This document shows positions 26,784 to 36,900 of a stretch of DNA of 64,000 nt, in pieces. Within the stretch, counting starts at the first letter, position 1. Each line of letters opens with the position of its first letter. Origin of the DNA: Acidomonas methanolica (GTDB taxonomy: Bacteria; Pseudomonadota; Alphaproteobacteria; Acetobacterales; Acetobacteraceae); assembly GCF_004346035.1 (NCBI RefSeq), contig NZ_SLZN01000005.1, positions 124,001 through 188,000 on the forward strand, read 5' to 3'. The position numbers and the translations under genes are program-made. The notes under the pieces were generated by a model. That model saw only the letters and a program-made list of their open reading frames with translations. It was not told the origin of the DNA and did not search any database.

Positions 26784-29183
26784 TCAGAAGCCTGCGCTGA
26801 TCGTTCCGAAAAATTCACGCGGCGCCCCGATCTGGAATGACTGGTAGTCTCCCGAAAGCGGATTTCCGGACTCGCCCATATTGGAAATATAAACCGTATT
26901 GAAAAGATTGTAGATATTGAACGACGCCGTGACGTTTTTCAGAAATCCGAATTTTCCGAAATGATAGCCGGCCCCCAGATTGGCGAGCCAGTAACTCGGC
27001 ACATGCGTGTCGTTCGTATAGCTGAGATACCGTTTGCCCATGTAGATCACGTCAATATGGGCAAACGCGCCCTTGTACTGGTAGGACAGATTGGTCTTGT
27101 ACATCAGCTTCGGATAATTGACCTCCTGCTTTCCCTTGAGATCATAGAACGTTCCGTTTTCCATCAGGTTGGAGCCGTATTTCGAGCTGTTATAGCTGAT
27201 GCTGTTCGTCAGGCTGAGACCATCGACAGGACGCAGCGTCAGCGTGCCGTCCACGCCGTTCATCTCCACATTGCCGACATTGCGCAACAGGCTTTCGATA
27301 TTGACGAGATTGCCCTCCGTGACCGACGCGAGACGATTGTGGAAATCCGTGTGATAGAGCGTCAACAGGCCCGTCACGATCGGAGAATTATAACGATACC
27401 CCCCTTCGAAGACATAATCCGTCTCCGGCTTGAGCGAATTCTTCTCTTCATTAAAAATGGCCTGCGTCGCCGAACCCCAGGGCGACGCCTGATTATATCC
27501 GGCCTCGGGGAATACGCGCATGTTCTTGGAGAAGTCGAAGAAGAGTTCCTGCCGGTGCGTCACACGGTAATTGATGCTGAACTGGGGAAGAAATGCCGCG
27601 TCGTTCCGCAGCGTGCCCGATGGCGGCGTCCCGCCGGAATAAGCGGGATCGTTCTCCAGCACGTTGCTCGTCCCCTTGAAGAGAAGCGAACGGAACCCGG
27701 CATTGATGCGAAGATTCGGGAGAATCGTGACCGTGTCCTGAAGATGTGTCTGGACAGTATCGTTCACATAATGCAGACGCCAGGCCTCCGCGAACGCCGG
27801 CGGCAGGCTGTTCCGGGGATTGAGCGGCGCGCCCTCTCCCAGAACGGGCTCGTTATAGAAAGTATAGAACGGCTCATAGGCCCCATGTTCATACCAGACG
27901 CCCACATCGATCTTGTTCCGCGCAATCGTATACACGAAGTCCGACGTCAGGCCGCCACGCTGGGAAAGGCTGCCATTATCCTGCTCGGCCAGCGGCGCTC
28001 CGCTCGGCGAGGCGATATAGGGATTCGTCCAGTAGGCGTTGAACCCCTTGCCCTGGCCATACAGCGTGGTCGTCCAGTTCAGATGCGACGTCAGATCCGT
28101 CCGGAGTGTCGCGCCCCCGAAATAATCATGGCTCGTCGCGGGACCGTCATAATACGACGCATCCACAGGATCGGAGACGCGGTTGTAACCCGCGGGCAAC
28201 GCCCCGCCGGGAAGACCCGCGCCGTACAGGGCGGTCCGATAGGCTGCGGCATAATCGGGGTAATAATAGGAGACCCTGGACCCGAGCTTGTGCAGGTTTT
28301 CAAGCGAAAGATCGGCATAGGTATCGGCCGTGGCCTGATCCCAGTCGAAGAAAGCCGTCAGCTTCGTGCTTTCACCGAAAGGTTGAACCAGCTTCGTATT
28401 GACCTGCTGGAGGAACTGACTCCCGCTGCCCTTCCATTTCTGCTCGTCGCCCCGGCTGTACGACACGAAGAATTTGGTGCCACTGCGGTTGAGACGGCCG
28501 CTGTCGATACGAACGAATGTCAGATAGCTGTCATAGCTGCCGAAGGTCTGCGACACCTTGCCGCCGAACGTATCCGCCGGGTCGATCGAGTGAAACTGCA
28601 CCACCCCGCCGAGATTGCTCGACGACGGAACGTTCACGGCGCCCGCGCCCTGGGAAACGTCGATGGACTGGATATTCTGTTGCGAAATCGCATTGATAAC
28701 GTTCAGGCCCTGGGCGCTTCCATAACTCTGGAGCCCCAGCGGCATGCCATCCAGCGTGAACCCGAGCTGGTCCTGCGAGAAACCCCGCATGAGAAAACTC
28801 TGGGACCACAGATCGATGCCGAGAGGATCGGCGGAGTTATAGGAGATGCCGGGCATGGACCCCAGCAGTTTCAGCGGATTCGTTCCGGGAACCGATTGCG
28901 CCATCATCGACGCGGTCATCGTCTGCACCTGACGGGTCGCGCCGCGTCCGATCACGCTCATTTCCTCGGCACGCGGGATGACGGGGACATGCCGGCGCGG
29001 CCGGGGCGCCACCCCGCCTGTCGGCGTCGGCATGGGCGTCGTCGCGTGGACCGGACTCGCCCCGCGAGTTCGCGCGGACAGATGGCTCTTCGCGTGGGTC
29101 GTCCGCGACGTCGTAGCGTATACGCTATTCATTTGCGCGCCCGTCATCAGTGCCACGCCGGCAAGCAAACTGATTTTTTTCAT
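26784..29183 (-). CDS. TonB-dependent outer membrane receptor
   Basis: 799 residues. The ATG at 29183 has AAGGGGAG before it and opens a signal peptide (MKKISLLAGVALMTGA). A plug domain follows (PLKLLGSMPGISYNSADP, SFLMRGFSQDQLGFTLDGMPLG, NLGGVVQFHS), then a 22-strand barrel ending in GAPREFFGTISAGF with terminal aromatic. There is no extra N-terminal signalling domain and no sigma/anti-sigma pair adjacent. It sits between nicD and the esterase. A GTATAC operator matching the nicA and nicC sites lies upstream, and a perfect copy lies inside its first 70 bases, suggesting nicotinate-linked control rather than iron control. Confidence 0.9.
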   Translation of the reverse strand: MKKISLLAGVALMTGAQMNSVYATTSRTTHAKSHLSARTRGASPVHATTPMPTPTGGVAPRPRRHVPVIPRAEEMSVIGRGATRQVQTMTASMMAQSVPGTNPLKLLGSMPGISYNSADPLGIDLWSQSFLMRGFSQDQLGFTLDGMPLGLQSYGSAQGLNVINAISQQNIQSIDVSQGAGAVNVPSSSNLGGVVQFHSIDPADTFGGKVSQTFGSYDSYLTFVRIDSGRLNRSGTKFFVSYSRGDEQKWKGSGSQFLQQVNTKLVQPFGESTKLTAFFDWDQATADTYADLSLENLHKLGSRVSYYYPDYAAAYRTALYGAGLPGGALPAGYNRVSDPVDASYYDGPATSHDYFGGATLRTDLTSHLNWTTTLYGQGKGFNAYWTNPYIASPSGAPLAEQDNGSLSQRGGLTSDFVYTIARNKIDVGVWYEHGAYEPFYTFYNEPVLGEGAPLNPRNSLPPAFAEAWRLHYVNDTVQTHLQDTVTILPNLRINAGFRSLLFKGTSNVLENDPAYSGGTPPSGTLRNDAAFLPQFSINYRVTHRQELFFDFSKNMRVFPEAGYNQASPWGSATQAIFNEEKNSLKPETDYVFEGGYRYNSPIVTGLLTLYHTDFHNRLASVTEGNLVNIESLLRNVGNVEMNGVDGTLTLRPVDGLSLTNSISYNSSKYGSNLMENGTFYDLKGKQEVNYPKLMYKTNLSYQYKGAFAHIDVIYMGKRYLSYTNDTHVPSYWLANLGAGYHFGKFGFLKNVTASFNIYNLFNTVYISNMGESGNPLSGDYQSFQIGAPREFFGTISAGF
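29114..29127. promoter_or_regulatory. perfect GTATAC palindrome inside the TonB receptor gene
   Basis: TAGCGTATACGCTA is a perfect 14-bp palindrome located 57-70 bases inside the receptor reading frame. It is the best copy of the motif found at the nicA/nicR junction, before nicC and upstream of this receptor. An intragenic operator could act as a roadblock or loop with the upstream site. Confidence 0.5.
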
Positions 29184-29366
29184 ATCGAACTCCCCTTGGG
29201 CGGCACGCGCGCCAGAATTCAGAACGACCATCCTTGGCTGATCACCACAACCACTTTGCTCTCGCACGATTTTCTCCTGCGCGCCCCACCGGACACGCCC
29301 GGATACCGCACCGGCGTCGTCGAATATGATTGTTATGCCGAACGTTCCTTATATGCAATATAATTA

Positions 29367-29380
29367 ATGTGTATACGCGA
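29367..29380. promoter_or_regulatory. GTATAC operator upstream of the TonB receptor
   Basis: On the minus strand it reads TCGCGTATACACAT. It begins directly after the nicD stop and lies about 185 bases upstream of the receptor ATG. The half TCGCGTATAC is identical to the nicA operator. The surrounding 100 bases are AT-rich and likely contain the receptor promoter. Confidence 0.5.
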
Positions 29381-29381
29381 T

Positions 29382-30200
29382 TTAATTCGCAATTCCTTCC
29401 ACCGCCTCCCCTTCCACAGCCTCGATGAACCCGGAGAGATTGTCCCACGGGATCATGTGACCGGCCTCCGCGACATGCGTGATCTGAATGGACGGGTTGA
29501 GCCCGAGGATTTCCGCCTCGTCCTCCGGCAGGATGACGCCGCCGCGCGTGGCGACCATGAGCGTCACAGGCAGGTCGAGAAACGGCAGATCCTGATGAAT
29601 ATCCTCGGTGTGAAACTTCTCGAAGGAGATCCGGGTCGCCAGCTCGTCGCAGGTATGCAGCCATTCGGCCCGCAGCGCGCGCTGCTCCTCGGTCCATGTC
29701 GGACAGAAACGCTTCATGTCCTCCGCCGTCATACCGCCCCGGGCGAGTCGGATCGAGTCCGTATACCATTCGAGCTTCGCGGGATAGGGACGCCTGCCGG
29801 GCCCGCTGACGGGCGGATCGACGAGGACGAGCCGCGCCAGAGCCCGGCTGTCCGCCCGCGCCAGACGAATGGCGATCCGCGCCCCCATCGAATGCCCCGT
29901 CAGGACGACGTCGGAAAGGCCGAGCGCATCGATGAAGCCGCGTCCGTCCGCGGCGTAGCTGTCGAGATCATAGGAAAGATCAGGCCCCGTCGATGACAGC
30001 CCGCGCCCGCGCACATCGAGCACATAGACGTCATGGCGCGCCGCCAGGGCATCCGCCACGAAACCCCATGTCACGGCGGGGCTGGTGATGCCGGGAATGA
30101 GGACGAGCGGCTGCCCCTCCCCTCCATAGCGGAGATAATGCTGGCGAATGCCGTTGGCATGGACATTCGCGCCATAAAGAAACCGGCTGTCGCCTGTCAT
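29382..30200 (-). CDS. nicD: N-formylmaleamate deformylase, alpha/beta hydrolase
   Basis: 272 residues. Catalytic Ser in TGHSMGARIAIRLA, an acid in the PEDEAE region and His in EAGHMIPWDN. The N-terminal LVLIPGITSPAVTWGFVADAL and DVRGRGLSS segments match NicD, which cleaves N-formylmaleamate to maleamate and formate. It begins 12 bases after nicE and is the last gene of the nic operon. The next gene (TonB receptor) has its own upstream operator. Confidence 0.9.
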   Translation of the reverse strand: MTGDSRFLYGANVHANGIRQHYLRYGGEGQPLVLIPGITSPAVTWGFVADALAARHDVYVLDVRGRGLSSTGPDLSYDLDSYAADGRGFIDALGLSDVVLTGHSMGARIAIRLARADSRALARLVLVDPPVSGPGRRPYPAKLEWYTDSIRLARGGMTAEDMKRFCPTWTEEQRALRAEWLHTCDELATRISFEKFHTEDIHQDLPFLDLPVTLMVATRGGVILPEDEAEILGLNPSIQITHVAEAGHMIPWDNLSGFIEAVEGEAVEGIAN

Positions 30201-30212
30201 CTCAATTCCCTT

Positions 30213-30968
30213 TCAATATGCGCCGGACAATAACGCCCCCGCGCCGGGCGCAACAGGTTCGAGGCCGAGCGCCTTCAACATCGCGTAGGTCGTGGCGATC
30301 GCGGCGGTCACGACCGGCTTGCCGGTCATGGCCTCGACCTTCGCCACAGCGGGGAGGGACGGCATCTGCACGCAGGCGGAGAGCACGATCGCATCCGCAT
30401 CCGCATGGTTCAGCCCCATCACGATCTCCGGCAACCGCGCGGGATCATGCGCGGCGACATCCAGATTATCCGGGATTTCCAATGCCACATGATCGATGAT
30501 TTCGTAACCTTCCGCGGCGATATATTCGACGACGAGGTTCGTCAGCGGCTTCATATAGGGCGCCACCAGAACGATCTTCCGCGCGCCGATCACCCGAAGC
30601 CCCTCCACGAGCGCGCCCGCACTCGTCACGACCGGCGTGGGCGCGCCGTTTTCCACCGTCCGCTCATGAAGACGCGCCTCCGAGCGGCGATGATAACCGA
30701 GCCCCATCGCCATGATGGCGACGAGACACGCATATCCCATCACATCCACCCGCGCGTCGCTCAGTTCCAGCGCGCAGCGATCGGACTCCGCGTCCATGGC
30801 GGCGAGTTCGTCCTTGCTGACGGTCTTCATGCGCATGCGGCTGGAATGGAACAGGAAACGCTCCGGACGCACGAGCTGACGCGCCGCCAGCATGGCGGGA
30901 ATTTCGGTCTCCATGGTGACGTTGGAGCTCGGGACGATCTGCCCGATCCGATAGAAAGACTTTGTCAT
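30213..30968 (-). CDS. nicE: maleate isomerase (Asp/Glu racemase family)
   Basis: 251 residues. It begins YRIGQIVPSSNVTMETEIPAML, the family's substrate-binding start. The two catalytic cysteines are in MGYACLVAIMAM and VLSACVQMPSLP. NicE converts maleate to fumarate, the last step before central metabolism. Flanked by nicF (19-base gap) and nicD (12-base gap) in the operon. Confidence 0.92.
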   Translation of the reverse strand: MTKSFYRIGQIVPSSNVTMETEIPAMLAARQLVRPERFLFHSSRMRMKTVSKDELAAMDAESDRCALELSDARVDVMGYACLVAIMAMGLGYHRRSEARLHERTVENGAPTPVVTSAGALVEGLRVIGARKIVLVAPYMKPLTNLVVEYIAAEGYEIIDHVALEIPDNLDVAAHDPARLPEIVMGLNHADADAIVLSACVQMPSLPAVAKVEAMTGKPVVTAAIATTYAMLKALGLEPVAPGAGALLSGAY

Positions 30969-30987
30969 GACAGAACACTCCGCACAG

Positions 30988-31623
30988 TCAGGAATTGGGC
31001 AGACGGCCGAGAAGGGTGGCGAGATCGATCACATCGCCGCATTTCTGGGCCATGTCGAAGAGATTGGCCTCATGCGGCCCGATCGCGCGATCGCCGACGC
31101 AGTCGGACACCACGACGGGACGGAACCCCGCCTGCATCGCGTCCAGCACACTCGCCCGCACGCAGCCCGAGGTCACGCACCCGGCGACAACGATGGTCCG
31201 CACGCCATGCGCGACATACCAAGCGGCAAGAGGCGTGCCCGAAAACGCTGAAGGCACGGTCTTGCGGACTACATATTCCCCCGGTTCGGGCGTCAGTTCG
31301 GGCACGATCGCCGAGAGCGGATTATTTTCCGTCAGGCCGAGCAGCGTCGGCACTTTCAGCGAGAAAATATTCGCATCCGCCCCGTCATCGGCGAAGACGA
31401 TCCGCGAATGGGCCGTCTTCCAGCCGAGCCGCCTGGCCGTCGCCAGAAGGACCGTCGTCCGCTGGATCGCCTCGCCGATATTTCCGCCGCCGAACGCCTC
31501 CGGATCAGCGAATCCATTGACGAAATCGACGATCAGCAGGCCGATCGGCCCGACGATCCCCATTTCGGTCCCGAAACCCTGCGCCTTGTAGCGCGCTTCG
31601 TCACGCCGCATGTCCATGCTCAC
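30988..31623 (-). CDS. nicF: maleamate amidohydrolase (isochorismatase family)
   Basis: 211 residues. Catalytic Asp in LLIVDFVNGFADP, Lys in VVRKTVPSAFSGTPL and Cys in VVAGCVTSGCVRAS give the isochorismatase-fold triad. NicF hydrolyses maleamate to maleate and ammonia, between NicD and NicE in the route. The start overlaps the nicX stop (ATGA). Confidence 0.92.
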   Translation of the reverse strand: MSMDMRRDEARYKAQGFGTEMGIVGPIGLLIVDFVNGFADPEAFGGGNIGEAIQRTTVLLATARRLGWKTAHSRIVFADDGADANIFSLKVPTLLGLTENNPLSAIVPELTPEPGEYVVRKTVPSAFSGTPLAAWYVAHGVRTIVVAGCVTSGCVRASVLDAMQAGFRPVVVSDCVGDRAIGPHEANLFDMAQKCGDVIDLATLLGRLPNS

Positions 31624-32654
31624 CCCTCCACGAGCCTGCCGTCACGCACCACCGCCACGCCGTCGAGTTTCACGGTGCAGTTGCGCATGGGGATGTCGAT
31701 GTGACAGGCGGTGTCGCGCGTTCCGCCCGCCTCGTTGTTCGGCCCGGTGGACCAGAGAAAATTCCCCGCACAGGCGCGCGCATCCATGCCGATGCTGGCC
31801 TCCCGATCGTAGAATCCCAGGACCGACCAGTGCGCCCGCCTCTGCAACCCCCAGCCGATATGCGACACCGCGAAGACCTCCGGGTCGCCGAAACTCTCCA
31901 TGTAATCGCGCAGATGGTCCGCCTCGTACCCGCCCTCGATGGACCGGACATAGCCGCCGTCGAGCCGCAGGGTCACGGGCGCCGTGACATAGGATTTCTG
32001 CGGCAGAAGGATGTCGCCGGGCGCCAGCACGATCGTTCCCCGGGCCGAACCCTCGTTGGACCATGTCGCCAGAAACCCGCTCGGCCAATGATCCCAGCGG
32101 CCCGGCGCATCCACGAAGCCATATTCCTCCAGCATCGGATAATCGCCCAGCGCGAAGCTCACATCGGTCCCCGCGGCGGAGGTGACACGCAGGCTCCGCG
32201 CGGCCCGCAACCTGGCCGACGCCGCCAGAACGCGCGTCCGGTCCTCCGCCGTCGGCACCATGCGCACGAGAATTTCCGGCGGCTCGACGGCGAGCAGAAT
32301 GCGGCCGCCCGCCGCCAGGATCTCATGCTGCTCGGCGGAAAACAGGAGCGTCATGAGATCGAGCACGAGATCGCTCGCCTTGAGCATCTCGACCGCCGCG
32401 CGATTGCCCGTCAGCGGCGTCGTGCCGACATAGGCCAGCGGATCGCGCGAGAGGGAGACCCCGCCATTCGTCGGCTGGAGATCGAGGCGATTGGCGATCG
32501 CCCCCCTGTCCCGGACCGCGAGAATCGCGCAACGCAGCGTCTGCCGGTTCGTGTCGGCCGACGTCAGAAGCGTCACCGTCTGCCCGGCTTCAAGCCGGCA
32601 AAGATCGAGGACCTGACGCCACGCCCGGACCAGTTCGTAATCGCTCACGCTCAT
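31620..32654 (-). CDS. nicX: 2,5-dihydroxypyridine 5,6-dioxygenase
   Basis: 344 residues. It resembles NicX, an extradiol-like Fe(II) ring-opening enzyme unrelated to classical extradiol dioxygenases and related in fold to M29 aminopeptidases. Conserved segments are SRDPLAYVGTTPLTG, EGGYEADHLRDYMESFGDP, VSHIGWGLQRRAHW and CHIDIPMRN with histidine and acidic iron ligands. It converts 2,5-dihydroxypyridine to N-formylmaleamate. The ATG at 32654 overlaps the permease stop (ATGA). The long open frame upstream of this ATG is only a shadow of the permease gene. Confidence 0.92.
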   Translation of the reverse strand: MSVSDYELVRAWRQVLDLCRLEAGQTVTLLTSADTNRQTLRCAILAVRDRGAIANRLDLQPTNGGVSLSRDPLAYVGTTPLTGNRAAVEMLKASDLVLDLMTLLFSAEQHEILAAGGRILLAVEPPEILVRMVPTAEDRTRVLAASARLRAARSLRVTSAAGTDVSFALGDYPMLEEYGFVDAPGRWDHWPSGFLATWSNEGSARGTIVLAPGDILLPQKSYVTAPVTLRLDGGYVRSIEGGYEADHLRDYMESFGDPEVFAVSHIGWGLQRRAHWSVLGFYDREASIGMDARACAGNFLWSTGPNNEAGGTRDTACHIDIPMRNCTVKLDGVAVVRDGRLVEG

Positions 32655-33952
32655 GGAGCTGTCTCCTTGCTGCCACGCGGGGCCAGGATCTGGTTCAGAA
32701 TGATCGCGGCCAGGCTGGCCGTGATAATTCCCCCCAGAGTGACGCCGCCGATATGAAGGGTGAAATCGGCCGAACCCGCGACGAGCGCGGCGCCGACCGG
32801 AAAGAGTGTCGAAGGGCGTGAAAAATCGACGCGATGCTCGATCCACACCCGGACCATGGTTGCCGCGATCAGCCCGAACAGACCGAGCGCCAGCCCGCCC
32901 AGCACCGGCTCGGGAACGGCATGCAGCACCGCGCCGACGAACGGGGAAAACCCCAGCAGCACGGCGAGCCCTCCGGCCACGGCGAAGACCAGCGTCGAAT
33001 AGACGCGCGAGATCGCCATGACGCCGATATTCTCGACATAGGTCGTCACGCCCGTGCCGCCCAGAGACGCCGCCAGAATCGTCGCCAGCCCGTCTCCGAG
33101 GAAGGCGCGCCCCGTCAGCCCGTCGAGCGGCCGTTCCATCATGGCGCCGATGGCCTTCAGATGCCCGAGATTTTCCGCGACGAGCACGATGGCGACAGGC
33201 GCCAGCATCATCACGGCGTGCGCGGAAAAACGGGGCCTGACGACATGCGGCCACCCGATCAGCGGCGCATGCGCGATCGCCCGGAAATCGACGGGCGGAG
33301 CCATGCCGAAACCATTCGCCGCCACCGCATAGACCGCGCTCGACAGCACAAGCGCCAGCAGGACCGAAAGCCGTCGCACCACAACACTTCCATAGACCGC
33401 GAAACCCGCCATGCAGAGCAGCGCGAGCAGGCCGCAGGCCGTTCCCACGTCGCCGTGACCGAGCCCGCGCGTCGCCGTCGGCGCGAGATTCAACCCGATC
33501 GCGGCCCCGATCGCGCCCGTGACCGAAGGCGGCATCAGCCGTTCGATCCAGCCGCTTCCCGCCCCCATCACGACGACCCCGATCAGCGCGTACATGACCC
33601 CCACGGCCAGAATGCCGCCGCATGCCAGCGCGATGCCGGGATTGACGCCATGCCCCGCATACCCCGTCAACGCCACGACGAGCGCGATGAAGGAGAAGCT
33701 CGACCCCAGATAGCTCGGCACGCGCCCGGCCGTGACGCCGAAGAACAGGAGCGTCCCGAGGCCCGAGCCCAGCAGCGCGACATTGGGGTCGAACCCCATG
33801 AGCAGCGGTCCGAGGACGTTTGACCCCGTCATGGCAAGCAGATGCTGACCGCCGAGGGCGAGACATTGCCAGACGCCGGGATGCTCGTCGACGGCCACGC
33901 CGCCCTGCCCTTCGGCCCGCCGCCAGATCGGAAACCGGCCCCGCATCGTCAC
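32651..33952 (-). CDS. NCS2 (uracil/xanthine permease) family transporter, candidate nicotinate importer
   Basis: 433 residues with about 14 membrane segments. Family marks are QHLLAMTGSNVLGPLL in the first helix, the AENLGHLKAIG segment with the conserved glutamate, and TTYVENIGVMAISRVYS. NCS2 proteins normally import purines or pyrimidines with protons. Here the gene overlaps nicB upstream and nicX downstream by ATGA, so it is embedded in the nicotinate operon. No MFS-type NicT is present, so I infer that it carries nicotinate or 6-hydroxynicotinate. The substrate is not proven. Confidence 0.85.
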   Translation of the reverse strand: MTMRGRFPIWRRAEGQGGVAVDEHPGVWQCLALGGQHLLAMTGSNVLGPLLMGFDPNVALLGSGLGTLLFFGVTAGRVPSYLGSSFSFIALVVALTGYAGHGVNPGIALACGGILAVGVMYALIGVVVMGAGSGWIERLMPPSVTGAIGAAIGLNLAPTATRGLGHGDVGTACGLLALLCMAGFAVYGSVVVRRLSVLLALVLSSAVYAVAANGFGMAPPVDFRAIAHAPLIGWPHVVRPRFSAHAVMMLAPVAIVLVAENLGHLKAIGAMMERPLDGLTGRAFLGDGLATILAASLGGTGVTTYVENIGVMAISRVYSTLVFAVAGGLAVLLGFSPFVGAVLHAVPEPVLGGLALGLFGLIAATMVRVWIEHRVDFSRPSTLFPVGAALVAGSADFTLHIGGVTLGGIITASLAAIILNQILAPRGSKETAP

Positions 33953-36900
33953 TGCCCTCCCCGCCCCGCGTGACCCGACTGCCCGCGCAACACCGCAATC
34001 CGGCCCTCCAACCCCTCCCAGCCCGGCCGCCCCGGCGCATGGGCCGCCCGGAGATAGCGCAGGAGCGACGCGATCTGCCGGTCATCCAGCACCCCCCTGA
34101 ACCCGGGCATTTCGCCGCGCCCCCGCTGCCCGGCATAGGGAGCGCCGTCGAGAATGACGCGAATGAGATTGTCGGGCCGATCCTCCTGAAGATTGCTGTT
34201 GAGGGCGAGATCGGGTCGCGCACCGTCCATATGCCGCGCCTCCCCCTCATGGCAGGCGGCGCAACTCCCCGCGAAGAGCCGCGCCCCCTGCGGCTCCCGC
34301 AGGGCGGCCAGGGCCATGCGGGACAAGCGGTCATCGGCGTTCGGCCCCGCATTCCCGTCGCGCCCATGCCCCTCCGTCAGATAAACGGCGATGGCCCTGA
34401 TATCCTCGTCGGGCAGCACGCGCATTTCCTCGACGACCGGGGCCATCGGGCCGAGCGCGGGTCCATGTTCCGCGTCGTGACCGCTCCGCAGATACCGGAC
34501 CATCGCCTCCACGGTCCATGGCACCGGCGCCCGCGAGACCGCGCCAAGGGGCGGCGCGACCCATCCATCCGCCTCACCCCCGGCGAGATAGGCCGAGCCG
34601 CTCTTCTCCGCCCCCAGACCGTTGCGCGGCGTATGGCAGCCGGAGCAATGGCCGGGACCATCGACCAGATAGGCCCCCCGGTTCCATTCGGCGGACCGGG
34701 ACGGATCGGGGCGATAGGGGTTCGGATCGTGAAACAGCAGGTTCCATCCCGCCATGGCCGGACGAAAACCATAGGGAAAGGCGAGTTTCGTCGCCGGAAC
34801 CGCATTCGATATCGCCGTCCGCGTCATCAGATAGGCATAGAGCGCTTCGAGATCGGCATCCGACATGCGGGCGAAGGAGGTATAAGGGAAGGCCGGATAG
34901 AGATGATGCCCGTCCCGGCTGATGCCCTCCCTCATCGCCCGGACGAAGGCGGGAAAGGACCAGCGCCCGATGCCGGTTTCCTCATCGGGCGTGAGGTTCG
35001 TGGTGACGATCTGGCCGAACGGCGTATCCATCATCCGGCCGCCCGCATTCGGAATCCCGCCCGGCGCGGTATGGCACACGGCGCAGTCCCCCGCGGCGGC
35101 GAGAAGCCGGCCCCGCTCGATCGCCGCCGTATCGAAAGACGCCGCCTCGGGCCGCCGGACCGGAGCGAGCGCCGGGCGAACCGGCAGGGCGGCGGAGGCG
35201 GTCTGCACCAGAGCCGTCGCAACGACTCCCAGCTTCAGGAGATCGCGCAGGGAGCGCGTCCCTCCCGGTCTGCCCCCCGCCGCCCCACCGCCACGCGGCA
35301 GGGCCAGGGGCAGGGGCAGCGGAACAGGCTCCTCCGACGGCCCGACCCACACGCCGAGCGCCCGGTCCAGCGCGGGCCTGACCCGCGCCGGAGTCAGGGG
35401 CAGTTCCCGGAAGCGCACCCCCGTCGCATCGAAAAGAGCGTTGGCGATGGCCGCGGCACTCGGAACGGAGGCGGATTCTCCAACCCCTAGCGGCGGATCG
35501 TCTGGTCGATCCATCAGAAGCACGTCGATATCGGGCAGCTCGGCGAAGGTCAGAATGGGATAGGTGCCCCAGTCCCGGCTCGTGACGCCGGTGGCGTCGA
35601 ACGTCACCTCCTCCTTCAACACGCGACTCACGGACTGGACGACATTGCCGTGCACCTGATGCCGCACCCCGGCGGGGTTGACCATCATTCCCGCATCCTG
35701 CGCGATATGGACGCGCAGGACGCGCACCACGCCCGTCAGCCGATCGACCTCCACATCCGCGATCCAGGCCGCCCAGGCCGCCGCCACGCCCGGAAACGCA
35801 CCATGGACATAAACCGCATAGCCGACGCCCCGTCCCGTCAGCACGCGGGCCGTCCGGTCGATGGCCGGCCTCGGCCCGTGGCGCATGACCCATCCCGCCC
35901 GGTCGGCGAGCGCGCGCAGCATGGCGCAAGCGCGCTCGTCCCGCAGGAGATCGAGGCGATAGGCCAGCGGATCGGCCCCGGCCAGCGCCGCGAGTTCGTC
36001 GACGAAGCTGTCATGCGCGAAGCTGTTGGGCATCGCCGACACGCCGCGCAGCCAGGAGGCCCTGGCGATCGGCGGCGTGTCATGCACGATCACGCGCGCA
36101 TTGTCATAGGCATAGGGCGGGATGCTGGTGCGGTCGCCCATCTGGGTGATCGTTGGCCGATCGGCGTCCATCCGCCGCGTCAGAACGAGCGCGAGCAGCG
36201 GCGAGACGTTCGACGGATACCGCGTCTGGAACGCATAGGCGACCGGCCTGCCCCGCGCATCCAGCGCGCCGCTGACCTGCATGAGCTGCGCCGCGCCCTT
36301 GGGCTCCCAGACATGCTCCTGCCGCCGCGAAAGCTGCACGCGCACGGGCCGCCCCACGGCGCGGGAAAGGAGCAGCGCATCGCCGCACACGTCATCGGCG
36401 CAGTTGCGTCCGTAACATCCGGCGGCCTCATGCCGGAGAATCTCGATCCGGTCTTCCGGAGTCTCCACCAGACGCGCCAGATCGCCACGCAGCATGTGCG
36501 GATTCTGCGTCCCGGACCAGACGAGCGGCCGCCCGTCCCGCCAGTCGGCCACGGCGCAGGACGGGCCGATCGAGGCATGCATCTGGTACGGCCAGAGATA
36601 ATCCGCTTCATGCCGCGTGACGGCGCCGGCGATCGCCGCATCGACATCGCCCCGGTCGAGCAGCCTGCGCGGCGTGGAGGGATTGGACCGCAACGCCGCA
36701 TCGAGATCGGACAGATCCGGCATCCCGACCTGCCGCCAGCGGATGACGAGCGCCTCCGCCGCCGCGACGGCCTGCTCCTCGCGCTCCGCCACGACGCCGA
36801 CGAAATCACCGATCGTCACCACATCGACGATCCCCGGCAGATGGGAGATCGAGTCCCGCTCCACGCCGATCAGACTTCGCCCGACCTGACGACCATGCTC

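Noticed and set aside
29756-29770. A further GTATAC inside nicD
   Set aside because: The flanking bases (TCC and CATT) do not match the operator halves, so it is not counted.
31620-34367. A 915-codon frame suggesting a fusion with nicX
   Set aside because: Upstream of the ATG at 32654 the frame overlaps the NCS2 permease in another phase and has no domain; the ATGA junction marks the real start.
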